The notes under the pieces were generated by a model that had not been told where the DNA came from, searched no databases, and was given only the letters and a program-made list of their open reading frames with translations. From Chloroflexota bacterium (lineage in GTDB: Bacteria; Chloroflexota; Anaerolineae; Promineifilales; Promineifilaceae): a DNA stretch of 52,596 nucleotides. Of this stretch, positions 43,783 through 52,502 are shown in pieces; position 1 is the first letter of the stretch; the number at the start of each line of letters is the position of its first letter. Location of the stretch: assembly GCA_017993775.1 (NCBI GenBank), contig JAGOMA010000034.1, positions 1 to 52,596 of the forward strand, in the 5' to 3' direction. Both the position numbers and the translations under genes were made by a program.

Positions 43783-44484
43783 ATGATGAATAACAACTTG
43801 CTCTCCAATATTATTCGCTGGGCGGTGGTGGTGGCGACGCCATTTTTATTTACCGTGCTGACCGTGAGGGTGTTAATTGCCTGGAACAATCCTAGTTACC
43901 CGGCGTGGGAATACGGCCGTATCGACCCCGACCGCTACGGCTTAACGCCAGAAGATCGGCTGGACATGGCTGAAGCAACGCTCGATTACTTGCAGCGGCC
44001 CGAACCGGCCTCTGAGGTGATTTATTTATTGGAAGATTTGCGCCTGCCCGGCACAAACGACCCGCTCTATAACCCGTCTGAAATTGGTCATATGGTGGAT
44101 GTGAAGGTGGTCGCCGATGCCTTTAAATCGGTGATGTGGGTACTCTTGGTTGTGGTGGCTGGCGGGCTGATTTTCTTGTTTGCCCGGCCGGATACTCGGC
44201 CAATGGGGGCCAAGGCTTTGTTTCAGGGCGGGGTGTTTACGGGAACGGCCGTGATCCTCGTGATGGCCTTCATCGGCATTGCCTGGACAACGTTCTTCAC
44301 GTTGTTCCACGACATCTTTTTCGACCCCGGCACCTGGACCTTCTCCTACACCGACTCGCTCATTCGCTTGTTCCCCGAGCAGTTCTGGTTCGATTTTGCC
44401 TTGCTGTGGACCGGCAGTATTTTGCTGCTGGGCGCTGTGTTTGCCGGTGTGGGTTATTGGTTGATGAAACGGTTGGCGTCCTGA
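43783..44484 (+). CDS. DUF1461 (TIGR01906-type) membrane protein
   Basis: 233 residues with four membrane segments (about 12-35, 120-140, 150-175, 200-225) and a large first extracytoplasmic loop containing EYGRIDPDRYGLTPEDR. The late FHDIFFDPGTWTFSYTDSLIRLFPEQFW is the hallmark of TIGR01906/DUF1461 proteins. Function unknown. Its stop overlaps the PHP gene start by one base (TGATG), indicating coupling. Confidence 0.88.
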   Translation: MMNNNLLSNIIRWAVVVATPFLFTVLTVRVLIAWNNPSYPAWEYGRIDPDRYGLTPEDRLDMAEATLDYLQRPEPASEVIYLLEDLRLPGTNDPLYNPSEIGHMVDVKVVADAFKSVMWVLLVVVAGGLIFLFARPDTRPMGAKALFQGGVFTGTAVILVMAFIGIAWTTFFTLFHDIFFDPGTWTFSYTDSLIRLFPEQFWFDFALLWTGSILLLGAVFAGVGYWLMKRLAS

Positions 44485-45413
44485 TGGCTTTGGATTACGT
44501 CGCCGATTTGCACAATCACACCACCGCTTCCGACGGCGAATACACGCCCACGGAACTGGTGAACGCCGCGCGCGCTTTGGGTTTGCAGGCCATCGGCGTC
44601 ACCGACCATGATACGCTGGATGGTTTGGACGAAGCCCTGGCCGCCGGCGAAGCGGCCGGGATTGGTGTTGTGCCGGGGGTGGAGGTGTCGCTGCGGTTTA
44701 GACGGCCGTATTTCACCGGCACGCTCCATTACCTGCTCTACATCCCCTACGCACTGCTGCCAGACCCTGCCTTCCGGCAAATGGCCGCCGATATATTTAG
44801 CCAGGGGCGCGGCGCCGGTCTGGTGCGCGCCCGCGTGGCGGCCATCAACCAGGCGTTTGGCCCGCAAGGCGAAACCCCGCTGCTGGTAAAAGAGTTAACG
44901 GCCGTCGAAATTGAAACCCTCGCGCCCAACGTCACCCGCCGCCATTTTGCCCTGGCTCTCAAAGAGAACCACGGTCTGAACCGCGAGCAAATCAATCAGC
45001 TCATCGGCAACGACAGCCGCGCCTACGTGCCCTCAGGCATCGATCCGGCGCAGCTAACGCCGCTGCTGCGCCAATATCCGCAGTTGGTGCGCGTCTTTGC
45101 CCATCCGGCGGCCGGCTCGTTTCCCGGCGTCAGCCTGTATAACGAGGTGCTGCCGCCGCTGGCGATTGTGGAACGGCTGCTGCCGGAATTTTTGGCGGAG
45201 GCCGTGCTGGGGTTGGATGGTTTGGAGGTGAATTACCCCGGCCATACGCCGGAACACCGGCTCCTGCTGGCGCAGTGGGCGCAGGAGTACGGGCTGCTGA
45301 TTACCGGGGGATCAGACTGCCATGATCGGGTGGAACGGCCGTTAGGCATGGCCGGCGTGGCGGCGGATGCGCTGGATGGGCTGCTGCGCCGCCTTCAGGT
45401 GTCTGTGGGCTAG
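44484..45413 (+). CDS. PHP-domain metal-dependent phosphoesterase
   Basis: 309 residues. PHP motifs in order: DLHNHTTASDGEYTP (residues 8-22), GVTDHDTLDG (about 39), VVPGVEVSL (about 60), late HP in RVFAHPAAG, and GGSDCHD near the C-terminus. Similar to the YciV/TrpH-type PHP phosphatases acting on nucleotides or RNA 5' ends; the exact substrate is inferred. The frame upstream of 44484 is open but belongs to DUF1461 in another frame. Confidence 0.92.
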   Translation: MALDYVADLHNHTTASDGEYTPTELVNAARALGLQAIGVTDHDTLDGLDEALAAGEAAGIGVVPGVEVSLRFRRPYFTGTLHYLLYIPYALLPDPAFRQMAADIFSQGRGAGLVRARVAAINQAFGPQGETPLLVKELTAVEIETLAPNVTRRHFALALKENHGLNREQINQLIGNDSRAYVPSGIDPAQLTPLLRQYPQLVRVFAHPAAGSFPGVSLYNEVLPPLAIVERLLPEFLAEAVLGLDGLEVNYPGHTPEHRLLLAQWAQEYGLLITGGSDCHDRVERPLGMAGVAADALDGLLRRLQVSVG

Positions 45414-45509
45414 GGTTTGGGGGCAGGAAACGGCCGTTTTTCCATGCTTATGGTTATTGTTACCGTAAGGTGTTGTCGTCATAATCGGTAGAATTCAAAA
45501 AAAGTGTAT

Positions 45510-45602
45510 CTATTCAGGTTTCTCTGGCAAGACCCCCAAGGGTTTGATACCCTAATAATCCAAATTCTCAGGGGCAAACCCTTGGGGTCTGGATAATTAC
45601 AA
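45510..45602. repeat. CCCCAAGGGTTT inverted-end repeat, copy with flanks
   Basis: ATTCAGGTTTCTCTGGCAAG followed by GACCCCCAAGGGTTTG, core ATACCCTAATAATCCAAATT, and CAAACCCTTGGGGTCTGG. The AGGTTTCTCTGGCAAGA flank matches the right-hand flank of the 38 kb and 13 kb copies in the opposite orientation. Confidence 0.85.
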
Positions 45603-45745
45603 AAGAGTAACCCATTTCATTGCTGAACAATTGTCCATGCTGTTACAATGGAGACCACATCTGGAGCATGAGCAGTTGCGAAGCGTTTTCCAAAAACTTT
45701 TAACGGCCGTGGCGCGAATTCGACCTTAGGGTCCGTATGTTTTTA

Positions 45746-45820
45746 ACCTGGTAAGATTGCCCCAATCTCCCAGATTGGACCAATCTGCAAACTCAAAAGT
45801 TAATGGTGCACGAATCCTTA
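45746..45820. repeat. 74-bp dispersed intergenic repeat, inverted copy 2
   Basis: Reverse complement of the element at 33303-33376 with few changes (GATTGCCCCAATC in place of one palindrome). Confidence 0.88.
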
Positions 45821-45899
45821 GGTTTCTAAAGCTGTGATCCCAACTAAATGGAAACCAGCATGAATGCAAACTGTGTTGTTGCCTCAGGAGAAAGATTGG

Positions 45900-46433
45900 A
45901 TGGCTGAAGCAAAGACAAAATACGACGAAATTTGTTTGACGTATCGAAAATCTAGAAAAATGTTTCTCGATTATGAAAACTTGTGCCAGGCTTTTGCCCG
46001 TGACCTGGTAGACGGCATGATAGAGTATTTTGAATGGCCGCAAAATCAGGAAATTACGTATATCCCTTTGGGTGAAGAACTCGATCCGAACAATCGATTT
46101 TATGCGCTCGCCGGAGCGATGCAGATGGATAACGAATCCTTTTGGCATTTTGGCCTGGAACTGTCGGTTGAAGAACCTGGCGGCTCCTACCCGCTGCCTT
46201 TTTTGATGAGCTTCTTCATTAAAAAAGTTGGCCCGCATTTTATTGTGAAATTAGGCCCAAATGGCAAAGAAATTCGCATTCATGAGGAACGGCGCGGGGA
46301 TCTGACGCCATTTTATGATGCGGTATTTGTCCAGATTTTAAACTTTTTCGCCCGCCAATACCAGGACGCAGTGACCAACGGGCTGAAGGAAGTTGGCTTC
46401 ATCATGTTGTCGCCCAAGGCCGAAACATCCTGA
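45900..46433 (+). CDS. Hypothetical soluble protein
   Basis: 177 residues. AGGAG lies 9 bp before ATG 45900. Mixed alpha/beta pattern with no signal; features are a charged helical N-terminus (MAEAKTKYDEICLTYRKSRK), a central beta-rich part (GEELDPNNRFYALAGAMQMD, WHFGLELSVEEPGGSYPLPF) and a helical C-terminus. No octamer in the gene. I do not recognise the family. Confidence 0.78.
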   Translation: MAEAKTKYDEICLTYRKSRKMFLDYENLCQAFARDLVDGMIEYFEWPQNQEITYIPLGEELDPNNRFYALAGAMQMDNESFWHFGLELSVEEPGGSYPLPFLMSFFIKKVGPHFIVKLGPNGKEIRIHEERRGDLTPFYDAVFVQILNFFARQYQDAVTNGLKEVGFIMLSPKAETS

Positions 46434-46465
46434 CATAGGGCGATCCATCATTTCGGTCTCCGTTG

Positions 46466-47296
46466 ATGCACACATTCATTAGCAGTCTCCAAAATCAGCG
46501 CATTAAACAGGCTATCAGGCTAAATAACCGCCGCCAACGCGACCTGCAGCAGCGAACTTTGGTTGAGGGGGTTCGTGAGGTATCACGAGCTTTGGCGTCC
46601 GGATTGACGCCTTATGAAGCATTTTATTGCCCGCAGATTGCTAAAGATTTGGAGGCGCAGCAGTGTCTGGCATTGTTGGCAACCTTGGCCGGGCAAGGGC
46701 AGACGGAACTGTTTGAGGTGACGACGGCCGTATTTGAAAAAATCGCCTATCGCGGCGAAAGCGGCGGGATTGTGCTGGTTATGCCTTATCTGCGCCGGAC
46801 GCTGGCCGATTTGCCGCTGTCGGCTGCTCCATTTCTGGTGGTGCTGGAGAGTGTGGAGAAACCGGGCAATCTTGGGGCAATTTTGCGGACAGCGGATGCG
46901 GCCGGAGTGGATGGCTTGATCGTGTGTGACGCAGAAACAGATCATGGCACGGATATTCATAATCCGAATGTGATTCGGGCAAGTTTGGGCGCTTCGTTTA
47001 CGGTGCCAACGGTGGCTGCGGAAAACGGCCGTGTCCGAGCCTGGCTGCAAGACCAGAGCATTCCCATTATCGCGGCCACCCCGGAAGCGACACGGCCGTA
47101 TACGGCCGTTACCCTCACCGGCCCTGTCGCCATCCTCCTTGGCAGCGAAGCCCATGGTCTCAGCCAAACATGGCTCCAGGTTGCCCAAGAACAAGTTGTT
47201 ATCCCTATGCACGGCCAGGTCGACAGCCTAAATCTATCTGTTTCGACAGCTTTATTACTTTTTGAAGTCGTTCGTCAACGCAGCAGGTTTCCTTGA
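46466..47296 (+). CDS. SpoU/TrmH family RNA 2'-O-methyltransferase
   Basis: 276 residues. N-terminal substrate-binding part (NQRIKQAIRLNNRRQRDLQQRTLVEG) and SPOUT domain with motif 1 EKPGNLGAILRTADAAGVDG (about 131), motif 2 VAILLGSEAHGLS (about 224) and motif 3 GQVDSLNLSVSTALLLFE (about 249). Distinct from the rlmB-like gene at 20435; resembles TsnR/AviRb-like rRNA methyltransferases. ATG 46466 is preferred over TTG 46463. Confidence 0.9.
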   Translation: MHTFISSLQNQRIKQAIRLNNRRQRDLQQRTLVEGVREVSRALASGLTPYEAFYCPQIAKDLEAQQCLALLATLAGQGQTELFEVTTAVFEKIAYRGESGGIVLVMPYLRRTLADLPLSAAPFLVVLESVEKPGNLGAILRTADAAGVDGLIVCDAETDHGTDIHNPNVIRASLGASFTVPTVAAENGRVRAWLQDQSIPIIAATPEATRPYTAVTLTGPVAILLGSEAHGLSQTWLQVAQEQVVIPMHGQVDSLNLSVSTALLLFEVVRQRSRFP

Positions 47297-47364
47297 AATC
47301 AGCCTAATGACTTACAAAGCAACAAATTTGGTATGACATACCCCATTGAATTAGGAAGCCATTT

Positions 47365-48111
47365 ATGCGAATCGCGTTAATCTCAGATATACACGGCAAT
47401 CTTGTTTCCTTCGAGGCAGTTTTATCCGATATCCGGCGAGAGGGAGTCGATCAAATTGTCTGTTTAGGAGATGTGGCAACCTTAGGCCCTCGGCCCCGGG
47501 AATCCATCCAACTGCTCCAAGACCTCAACTGCCCATGCATCATGGGCAACCATGATCAATACTTGCTCGAGCCTTCCGTCCTCTTTGAGTACATGGACGC
47601 TTCCTGGTTTGTCGAGTCTATCGGCTGGTGTGCGGAACAATTAAAACCGGAAGATTTCCAATTCCTCTCCACCTTTCAGCCGGTACTCGAAATTAACCTG
47701 GACGACAGCCAGAACCTGCTTTGTTTTCACGGTTCGCCAAAATCCAACACCGATATCATTCTGGCGATGACCCCTCCCACCAATGTGGATGAGCTTCTCA
47801 ACGGCCACCGTGCCGCAGTGATGGCTGGCGGTCACACCCACATGCAAATGATGCGCCAACACAAGGGCATTATGTTAACAAATGCCGGCAGCGTGGGCAT
47901 GCCTTTTGAACAAGCCCTCTTTGTGCACGCGCCACGCTACTTGCCCTGGGCCGAATATGCCATTGTCAACTACCATAAGGGCGTCATTGGCGTAGACCTG
48001 CGGCGAGTTCCGGTTGATATTGAAGCTGTGCGTTTGCCCGCGATAAACAGCGGCTTACCCGATGCTTCCGATTGGATTAAAAACTGGCTGCTGCCCGGTG
48101 ATTTAATCTAG
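47365..48111 (+). CDS. Calcineurin-like metallophosphoesterase (YfcE/MJ0936 type)
   Basis: 248 residues. All five metal motifs: DIHGN (9-13), GDVATLGPRP (about 37), GNHD (about 59), a His in LLCFHGSP and GGHTHMQM (about 152). Nucleotide or phosphodiester hydrolysis expected; substrate unknown. AGGAAG precedes the ATG. No octamers in the gene. Confidence 0.92.
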   Translation: MRIALISDIHGNLVSFEAVLSDIRREGVDQIVCLGDVATLGPRPRESIQLLQDLNCPCIMGNHDQYLLEPSVLFEYMDASWFVESIGWCAEQLKPEDFQFLSTFQPVLEINLDDSQNLLCFHGSPKSNTDIILAMTPPTNVDELLNGHRAAVMAGGHTHMQMMRQHKGIMLTNAGSVGMPFEQALFVHAPRYLPWAEYAIVNYHKGVIGVDLRRVPVDIEAVRLPAINSGLPDASDWIKNWLLPGDLI

Positions 48112-48249
48112 CTCATTTTTGTCCTCAGGTTGCGAGAAAAGACAGTTTGGTGATAATTAACCCAGATCGCCACTCGGCGAAGTAGTACGTTTATAGTTCC
48201 CACTATGGGGTCGGGACCCCACCAATGTTAGCACAAAAGGAGAGATATT

Positions 48250-49233
48250 ATGTCAAGACGATTAGTGAAAGTTGCTGTAACCGGAGCGGCCGGCCAGATA
48301 GGGTATTCGCTCTTGCCCAGACTTGCCTCAGGCGAGATCTTTGGTAGTGATACAAAAGTCGCTCTCCATTTGTTGGAAATCACGCCCGCACTGCCTTCGT
48401 TAGAAGGTGTGGTGATGGAACTGGATGACTGCGCATTTCCCCTATTAGAAAAAGTTGTTGTGACTGATGACCCAGAAGTCGCCTTTGATGGCATCAATTG
48501 GGCGCTGCTGGTTGGTTCCAAACCCAGAGGTAAGGGCATGGAACGTGGCGACCTTTTGAAGGAAAATGGTCCCATTTTTACCGGGCAGGGAGCTGCTTTG
48601 CAAAAAGCGGCTTCGGATGTGCGGGTACTGGTGGTGGGTAATCCGGCGAACACCAATTGCCTGATCGCCATGAACAACGCCAAAGATGTTCCCGCGACGC
48701 GTTTTTCCGCGCTGACGCGGCTGGACCAGAATCGGGCGTATGCTCAGTTGGCGGCCAAGGCAGGCGTGACGGTCAATGACGTGAGTAATGTCACTATTTG
48801 GGGCAATCACAGCGCCACTCAGTATCCGGATGTGGAAAATGCGAAGATTAACGGCCGTCCCGTCCTGGAAGTCATTACCGACCACGACTGGCTGCGCGGC
48901 GAATTCATCAGCGTGGTGCAAAAGCGTGGCGCGGCCGTCATCGCTGCTCGCGGCAAATCCTCGGCCCTGTCGGCCGCCAACGCCGCCCTGGACCACGTCC
49001 TGAGCTTCGAGCAAAAAACCCCCGCCGGACAATGGTTCTCGGCCGCCGTGGCCTCCGATGGCAGTTATGGCATCGACGAAGGCCTTATCTTCTCCTTCCC
49101 CGTCCAAAGCGATGGGCAAGGCGGCTGGTCTATTGTTCAGAGTTTGGAGTGGAGCGATTTTGCCAAAGAAAAAGTCCAGGCCACCCTCGACGAACTGCGA
49201 GAGGAAAGGGACGTTGTGGCTTACATGCTCTAG
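48250..49233 (+). CDS. mdh: Malate dehydrogenase
   Basis: 327 residues. NAD-binding loop [13 protein letters not shown] (10-22), active-site Arg region [31 protein letters not shown] and the catalytic His motif [13 protein letters not shown] (about 180-192). This is the dimeric cytosolic-type MDH (TIGR01759-like). It interconverts malate and oxaloacetate in the TCA cycle. AAAGGAG lies 8 bp before the ATG. Followed by two terminator hairpins. Confidence 0.97.
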   Translation: MSRRLVKVAVTGAAGQIGYSLLPRLASGEIFGSDTKVALHLLEITPALPSLEGVVMELDDCAFPLLEKVVVTDDPEVAFDGINWALLVGSKPRGKGMERGDLLKENGPIFTGQGAALQKAASDVRVLVVGNPANTNCLIAMNNAKDVPATRFSALTRLDQNRAYAQLAAKAGVTVNDVSNVTIWGNHSATQYPDVENAKINGRPVLEVITDHDWLRGEFISVVQKRGAAVIAARGKSSALSAANAALDHVLSFEQKTPAGQWFSAAVASDGSYGIDEGLIFSFPVQSDGQGGWSIVQSLEWSDFAKEKVQATLDELREERDVVAYML

Positions 49234-49265
49234 GCATTTGGCGGACAATAAATTGACCTGACAAC

Positions 49266-49295
49266 AAACAGGGGACACGGCCGTGTCCCCTGTTT
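49266..49295 (+). terminator. 30-bp perfect palindrome centred on ACGGCCGT after mdh
   Basis: AAACAGGGGACACGG followed by its exact reverse complement; the central eight bases are the abundant octamer. It may be a hairpin or cruciform, 33 bp after the mdh stop. Confidence 0.6.
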
Positions 49296-49308
49296 GCCTT
49301 TAAACCAC

Positions 49309-49335
49309 AAAAAGCCTTGCATTGCAAGGCTTTTT
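49309..49335 (+). terminator. Intrinsic terminator after mdh
   Basis: AAAAAGCCTTGC, loop ATT, GCAAGGCTTTTT: a perfect 12-bp stem with A and T tracts on both sides, so it can work in both directions. Confidence 0.95.
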
Positions 49336-49807
49336 GCGGGAAGAGGAGAAGAAGGAGAAAAAGAGGAAGTTTTAGATTAATTTATGGATTAAAAATTTGG
49401 GCGGCCTGGATTTGGCCATTTTTAGATTGAGCGAAAAAACCATACCCGTTGACCGCAAGTTTTCACTTCGTCTGGGCCGTTTCTCGACTACAACTGCTTT
49501 CTTGGTTCGAGTCGGCCACCCTCATTTGATAATAGAAGTATAAGCTTGCAGATCGACTTTCGATGGCTGCCCGGATACAAATCGAGTGTAAATCCATTTA
49601 CATTGTGGAATAATTGATGGTCATTAACGCGGACAAAGAGGTGGTTTTCGCCGCCTTAGGCGAATTTCGAGAAATAATCGAGTGAAAATTCGATATATTT
49701 CGGAATTCGTTTGAGGCATTTACAGATTGAAGGCTTATTTATTATTCCTAAAATGTCTTGGCGCGTGGTTTCGGCAAACATCTGACATGAAATGAGGAGC
49801 AATCTTT
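49336..49807. other. AT-rich non-coding region upstream of methylmalonyl-CoA mutase
   Basis: No credible gene. It holds a purine run (GAGGAGAAGAAGGAGAAAAA), an operator-like palindrome at 49587-49602 and an imperfect one at about 49668-49700 (CGAATTTC ... GAAAATTCG). It lacks octamers and is distinctly AT-richer than the rest, consistent with a regulated promoter region. Confidence 0.5.
49587..49602. promoter_or_regulatory. Operator-like palindrome
   Basis: TGTAAATCCATTTACA, a perfect 7+2+7 inverted repeat about 205 bp upstream of the mutase start. The binding protein is unknown. Confidence 0.4.
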
Positions 49808-51469
49808 ATGAATTCCTTTGAAGAGCGGAAAACGAGTTGGGAAGAAACCCAGGTGAATCCTGTGGTAACGCGGTTCCCGGAGCGGCGGGGGAAATTTGTG
49901 ACAAGTTCGGGAATTCCGGTGGACAGGGTATATGGTCCGGCCGAAGTGGATGCCGATTATGACGTGAATTTGGGTTTCCCCGGCGAGTATCCGTTTACCC
50001 GCGGGGTGCAGTCGACGATGTACCGGGGGCGGTATTGGACGATGCGCCAGTATGCCGGGTTTGCCACGGCCGTTGAATCCAACGAGCGCTACAAATTCCT
50101 GCTCAGCCAGGGGCAAACCGGCCTGTCTGTGGCTTTCGACCTGCCCACGCAAATTGGCTACGATTCAGACGACCCGATGGCTTTGGGCGAAGTGGGCAAG
50201 GTGGGCGTCAGCATCCCCAGCCTGGAGGATATGGCCGTCTTGCTGGATGGCATTCCGCTGGACAAGGTGAGCATCAGCATGACGATTAACGCGCCGGCGG
50301 CCGTGCTGCTGGCGATGGTGATTGCCATTGGCAAGCGGCAAGGCGTACCAGCCAGCAAGCTGCGCGGCACCATCCAGAACGACATTTTGAAGGAGTACAT
50401 CGCGCGGGGGACGTATATTTTCCCGCCACGGCCGTCTATGCGCCTCATCACCAACATCTTCGACTATTGCAGCCGGGAAGTGCCCCACTGGAATACGATT
50501 TCGGTGTCGGGCTACCACATCCGCGAGGCGGGCAGCACGGCCGTGCAAGAAGTCGCCTTCACCCTGGCCAACGGCATGACCTACGTGCAGGCGGCCATCG
50601 ACGCCGGGCTGGACATTGACAGCTTCGCCGACCAGATTTCTTTCTTCTTCAACGCGCACAACAACTTCCTCGAGGAAGTAGCCAAGTTCCGCGCCGCGCG
50701 GCGCATGTGGGCCAAAATCATGCGCGAGCAGTTTGGCGCAAAGGATGACAAGAGCTGGCGGCTGCGCTTCCATACGCAGACGGCCGGCAGCACCCTGACG
50801 GCGCAGCAGCCGGAGAACAACGTGGTGCGCGTGGCTTTGCAGGCGCTGGCGGCGGTGTTGGGGGGCACGCAGAGTTTGCATACCAACGGCCGTGATGAAG
50901 CCCTCGCCCTGCCTACCCAAGAATCGGTGCAAATCGCCCTGCGCACGCAGCAAATCATCGCCTACGAAAGCGGCGTGGCCGACACCATTGACCCCTTTGC
51001 CGGCTCGTATTACATCGAATACCTGACCGATGAATTGGAAAAACGCGCGTTTGCCTACATTGAGGCCATCAAAGGCATGGGCGGCGTGCTGGCGGCCATC
51101 GAAAATGGTTACATCCAGCGCGAAATTCAAGAAGCCGCCTATGAATTCCAGAAAGATTTGGAAGCCGGTAAACAAACGGTTGTTGGCGTGAACCGCTTTG
51201 TGCAAAAAGACGAAAAACTGAGCATTGATATGATGAAGGTGGACCCGGCCGTCGAAGCCGCGCAGCGGGAGCGGCTGGCGGCCTTACGCGCCCGCCGCGA
51301 CAACGGCCAGGTGGCCGAACTGCGCGGCCAACTTGCCCAGACCGCCCGTGGGAATGAAAATTTGATGCCGTTGTTGATTACGGCCGTTGAAAACAACGTC
51401 ACGCTGGGCGAAATTTGTAACACACTGCGCGATGTCTGGGGCGAGTATCAGCCCAATTTTGATTTGTAG
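49808..51469 (+). CDS. Methylmalonyl-CoA mutase, large subunit N-terminal (catalytic) part
   Basis: 553 residues, the size of the split large (alpha) subunit without the B12-binding domain. Catalytic TIM barrel with [57 protein letters not shown] and [19 protein letters not shown]. Converts methylmalonyl-CoA and succinyl-CoA with adenosylcobalamin; the small cobalamin-binding subunit must be encoded elsewhere. The start has GAGGAG about 10 bp before the ATG. Followed by the epimerase gene 68 bp later. Confidence 0.96.
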   Translation: MNSFEERKTSWEETQVNPVVTRFPERRGKFVTSSGIPVDRVYGPAEVDADYDVNLGFPGEYPFTRGVQSTMYRGRYWTMRQYAGFATAVESNERYKFLLSQGQTGLSVAFDLPTQIGYDSDDPMALGEVGKVGVSIPSLEDMAVLLDGIPLDKVSISMTINAPAAVLLAMVIAIGKRQGVPASKLRGTIQNDILKEYIARGTYIFPPRPSMRLITNIFDYCSREVPHWNTISVSGYHIREAGSTAVQEVAFTLANGMTYVQAAIDAGLDIDSFADQISFFFNAHNNFLEEVAKFRAARRMWAKIMREQFGAKDDKSWRLRFHTQTAGSTLTAQQPENNVVRVALQALAAVLGGTQSLHTNGRDEALALPTQESVQIALRTQQIIAYESGVADTIDPFAGSYYIEYLTDELEKRAFAYIEAIKGMGGVLAAIENGYIQREIQEAAYEFQKDLEAGKQTVVGVNRFVQKDEKLSIDMMKVDPAVEAAQRERLAALRARRDNGQVAELRGQLAQTARGNENLMPLLITAVENNVTLGEICNTLRDVWGEYQPNFDL

Positions 51470-51476
51470 CGCCGCC

Positions 51477-51510
51477 AGATTGGACCAATCTTCAAGATTG
51501 GTCCAATCTC
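51477..51510. repeat. GATTGGWCCAATC palindrome pair
   Basis: AGATTGGACCAATCT and AGATTGGTCCAATCT separated by four bases, between the mutase and epimerase genes. Confidence 0.88.
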
Positions 51511-51537
51511 AGCCGCACACGCCACAAAGGGGAAATC

Positions 51538-51942
51538 ATGATTAAAAAAGTAGACCATATCGCCGTCGTCGTGCCGGACCTGGACGAGGCCATGAAATTC
51601 TGGGTGGAAGCCTTTGGCTTGTCGTTAGAGCGTATTGAAAGTGTGTCGCGCGAGGGCGTGGACGTGGCTTTTTTGCCGGTGGGCGATAGTGAAATTGAGT
51701 TGTTGCAGCCGACCGACCCGGAGAGCGGCGTGGCCCGTTACCTGGAGAAGCGCGGCCCCGGCCTGCACCACCTGTGCTTTGAGGTGGATGACATTGACGC
51801 GACCCTGGCGCGGCTGAAAGTGGCCGAGATTCCGCTGATTAATGAAACGGCCGTCACCGGCAATGATGGCAAGAAGTATGCCTTTGTGCATCCCAAGGGC
51901 ACGGGAGGGGTGTTGGTGGAGCTGTACGAACTGCCGGGGTGA
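51538..51942 (+). CDS. mce: Methylmalonyl-CoA epimerase
   Basis: 134 residues of the VOC/glyoxalase fold, normal length. Metal ligands: His7 in VDHIAVVV, His in GPGLHHLCFEVDD and Glu near the end in VLVELYELP; the paired DLDEAMKFW and DDIDATLARL segments are typical. Interconverts (R)- and (S)-methylmalonyl-CoA and completes the mutase route. GGGG lies about 10 bp before the ATG. Confidence 0.95.
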   Translation: MIKKVDHIAVVVPDLDEAMKFWVEAFGLSLERIESVSREGVDVAFLPVGDSEIELLQPTDPESGVARYLEKRGPGLHHLCFEVDDIDATLARLKVAEIPLINETAVTGNDGKKYAFVHPKGTGGVLVELYELPG

Positions 51943-51963
51943 TGGGTGTGGCCGTTTGCTTAA

Positions 51964-52006
51964 CAATGAACGGGGAACAGTTAACAGTGAACGGGGAATT
52001 GGGAGC
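51964..52006. repeat. Heptamer tandem repeat (AACGGGG / AACAGTG units)
   Basis: Six 7-bp steps: AACAATG, AACGGGG, AACAGTT, AACAGTG, AACGGGG, AATTGGG. Yet another unit family, intergenic. Confidence 0.85.
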
Positions 52007-52106
52007 GGCCGTTCCCCCTGGCTGATTGGGCATTGGCGAGCGGGGTGTGGGGCGGCCTGGAGAGCATCCCTATGGGCTGAGAGGCGGGCGCAGCGAGTAA
52101 ATCATA

Positions 52107-52502
52107 ATGAAATTTAGTGCCAAGATTCGAGATCGGTGCGCAGTGATAGTTGAGCTGGTGCAGAATATGCAGCCAATGTATAAAGCTGAGGCAACAAATG
52201 ACTATCAACGGCACCACATTGAAACAATCATTGGGGCCGGAATTTGGTACATTCCGAATAAAGCATTGTGGACAGGGAATATTTCGAAAGAAGCCATCCG
52301 AAGCTTTCACCCTTTGTTTGGTGTCGATAAGCCAAAGCTTACTGAAGATCATCAGTTTCCAAGGAAAGTTGCCGCAAGAGCTCTTCTAGAATTCGACTGG
52401 GCTGGAGTAAAGGATCCGCAAGTCGAAATGACCAAGATGTTTGTTGAAAAGTATGGCACATATAACTTGCTGGACACTGGCGTTTTTGAGCCAGAATCAT
52501 AA
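52107..52502 (+). CDS. Hypothetical protein, AT-richer than neighbours
   Basis: 131 residues, beginning MKFSAKIRDRCAVIVELVQN. Contains RSFHPLFGVDKPKLTEDHQF, a His/Asp-containing stretch that might be a nuclease-like motif, but I do not recognise a family. No octamer in the last 700 bases, no clear ribosome site, and the base composition is visibly lower in GC than the upstream genes, suggesting recent acquisition. The remaining 94 bases to the end hold nothing I can support. Confidence 0.6.
   Translation: MKFSAKIRDRCAVIVELVQNMQPMYKAEATNDYQRHHIETIIGAGIWYIPNKALWTGNISKEAIRSFHPLFGVDKPKLTEDHQFPRKVAARALLEFDWAGVKDPQVEMTKMFVEKYGTYNLLDTGVFEPES

Larger units (their letters stand above)
45414..45899. 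other. Repeat-filled gap
   Basis: Two octamers (one just after the PHP stop), the CCCCAAGGGTTT repeat at 45510-45602 and the 74-bp repeat at 45746-45820. No gene seen before the small protein at 45900. Confidence 0.6.

Noticed and set aside
49500..49530. TGGTTCGAGTC resembling a tRNA T-loop
   Set aside because: The flanking bases do not form a T-stem, acceptor stem or CCA end.
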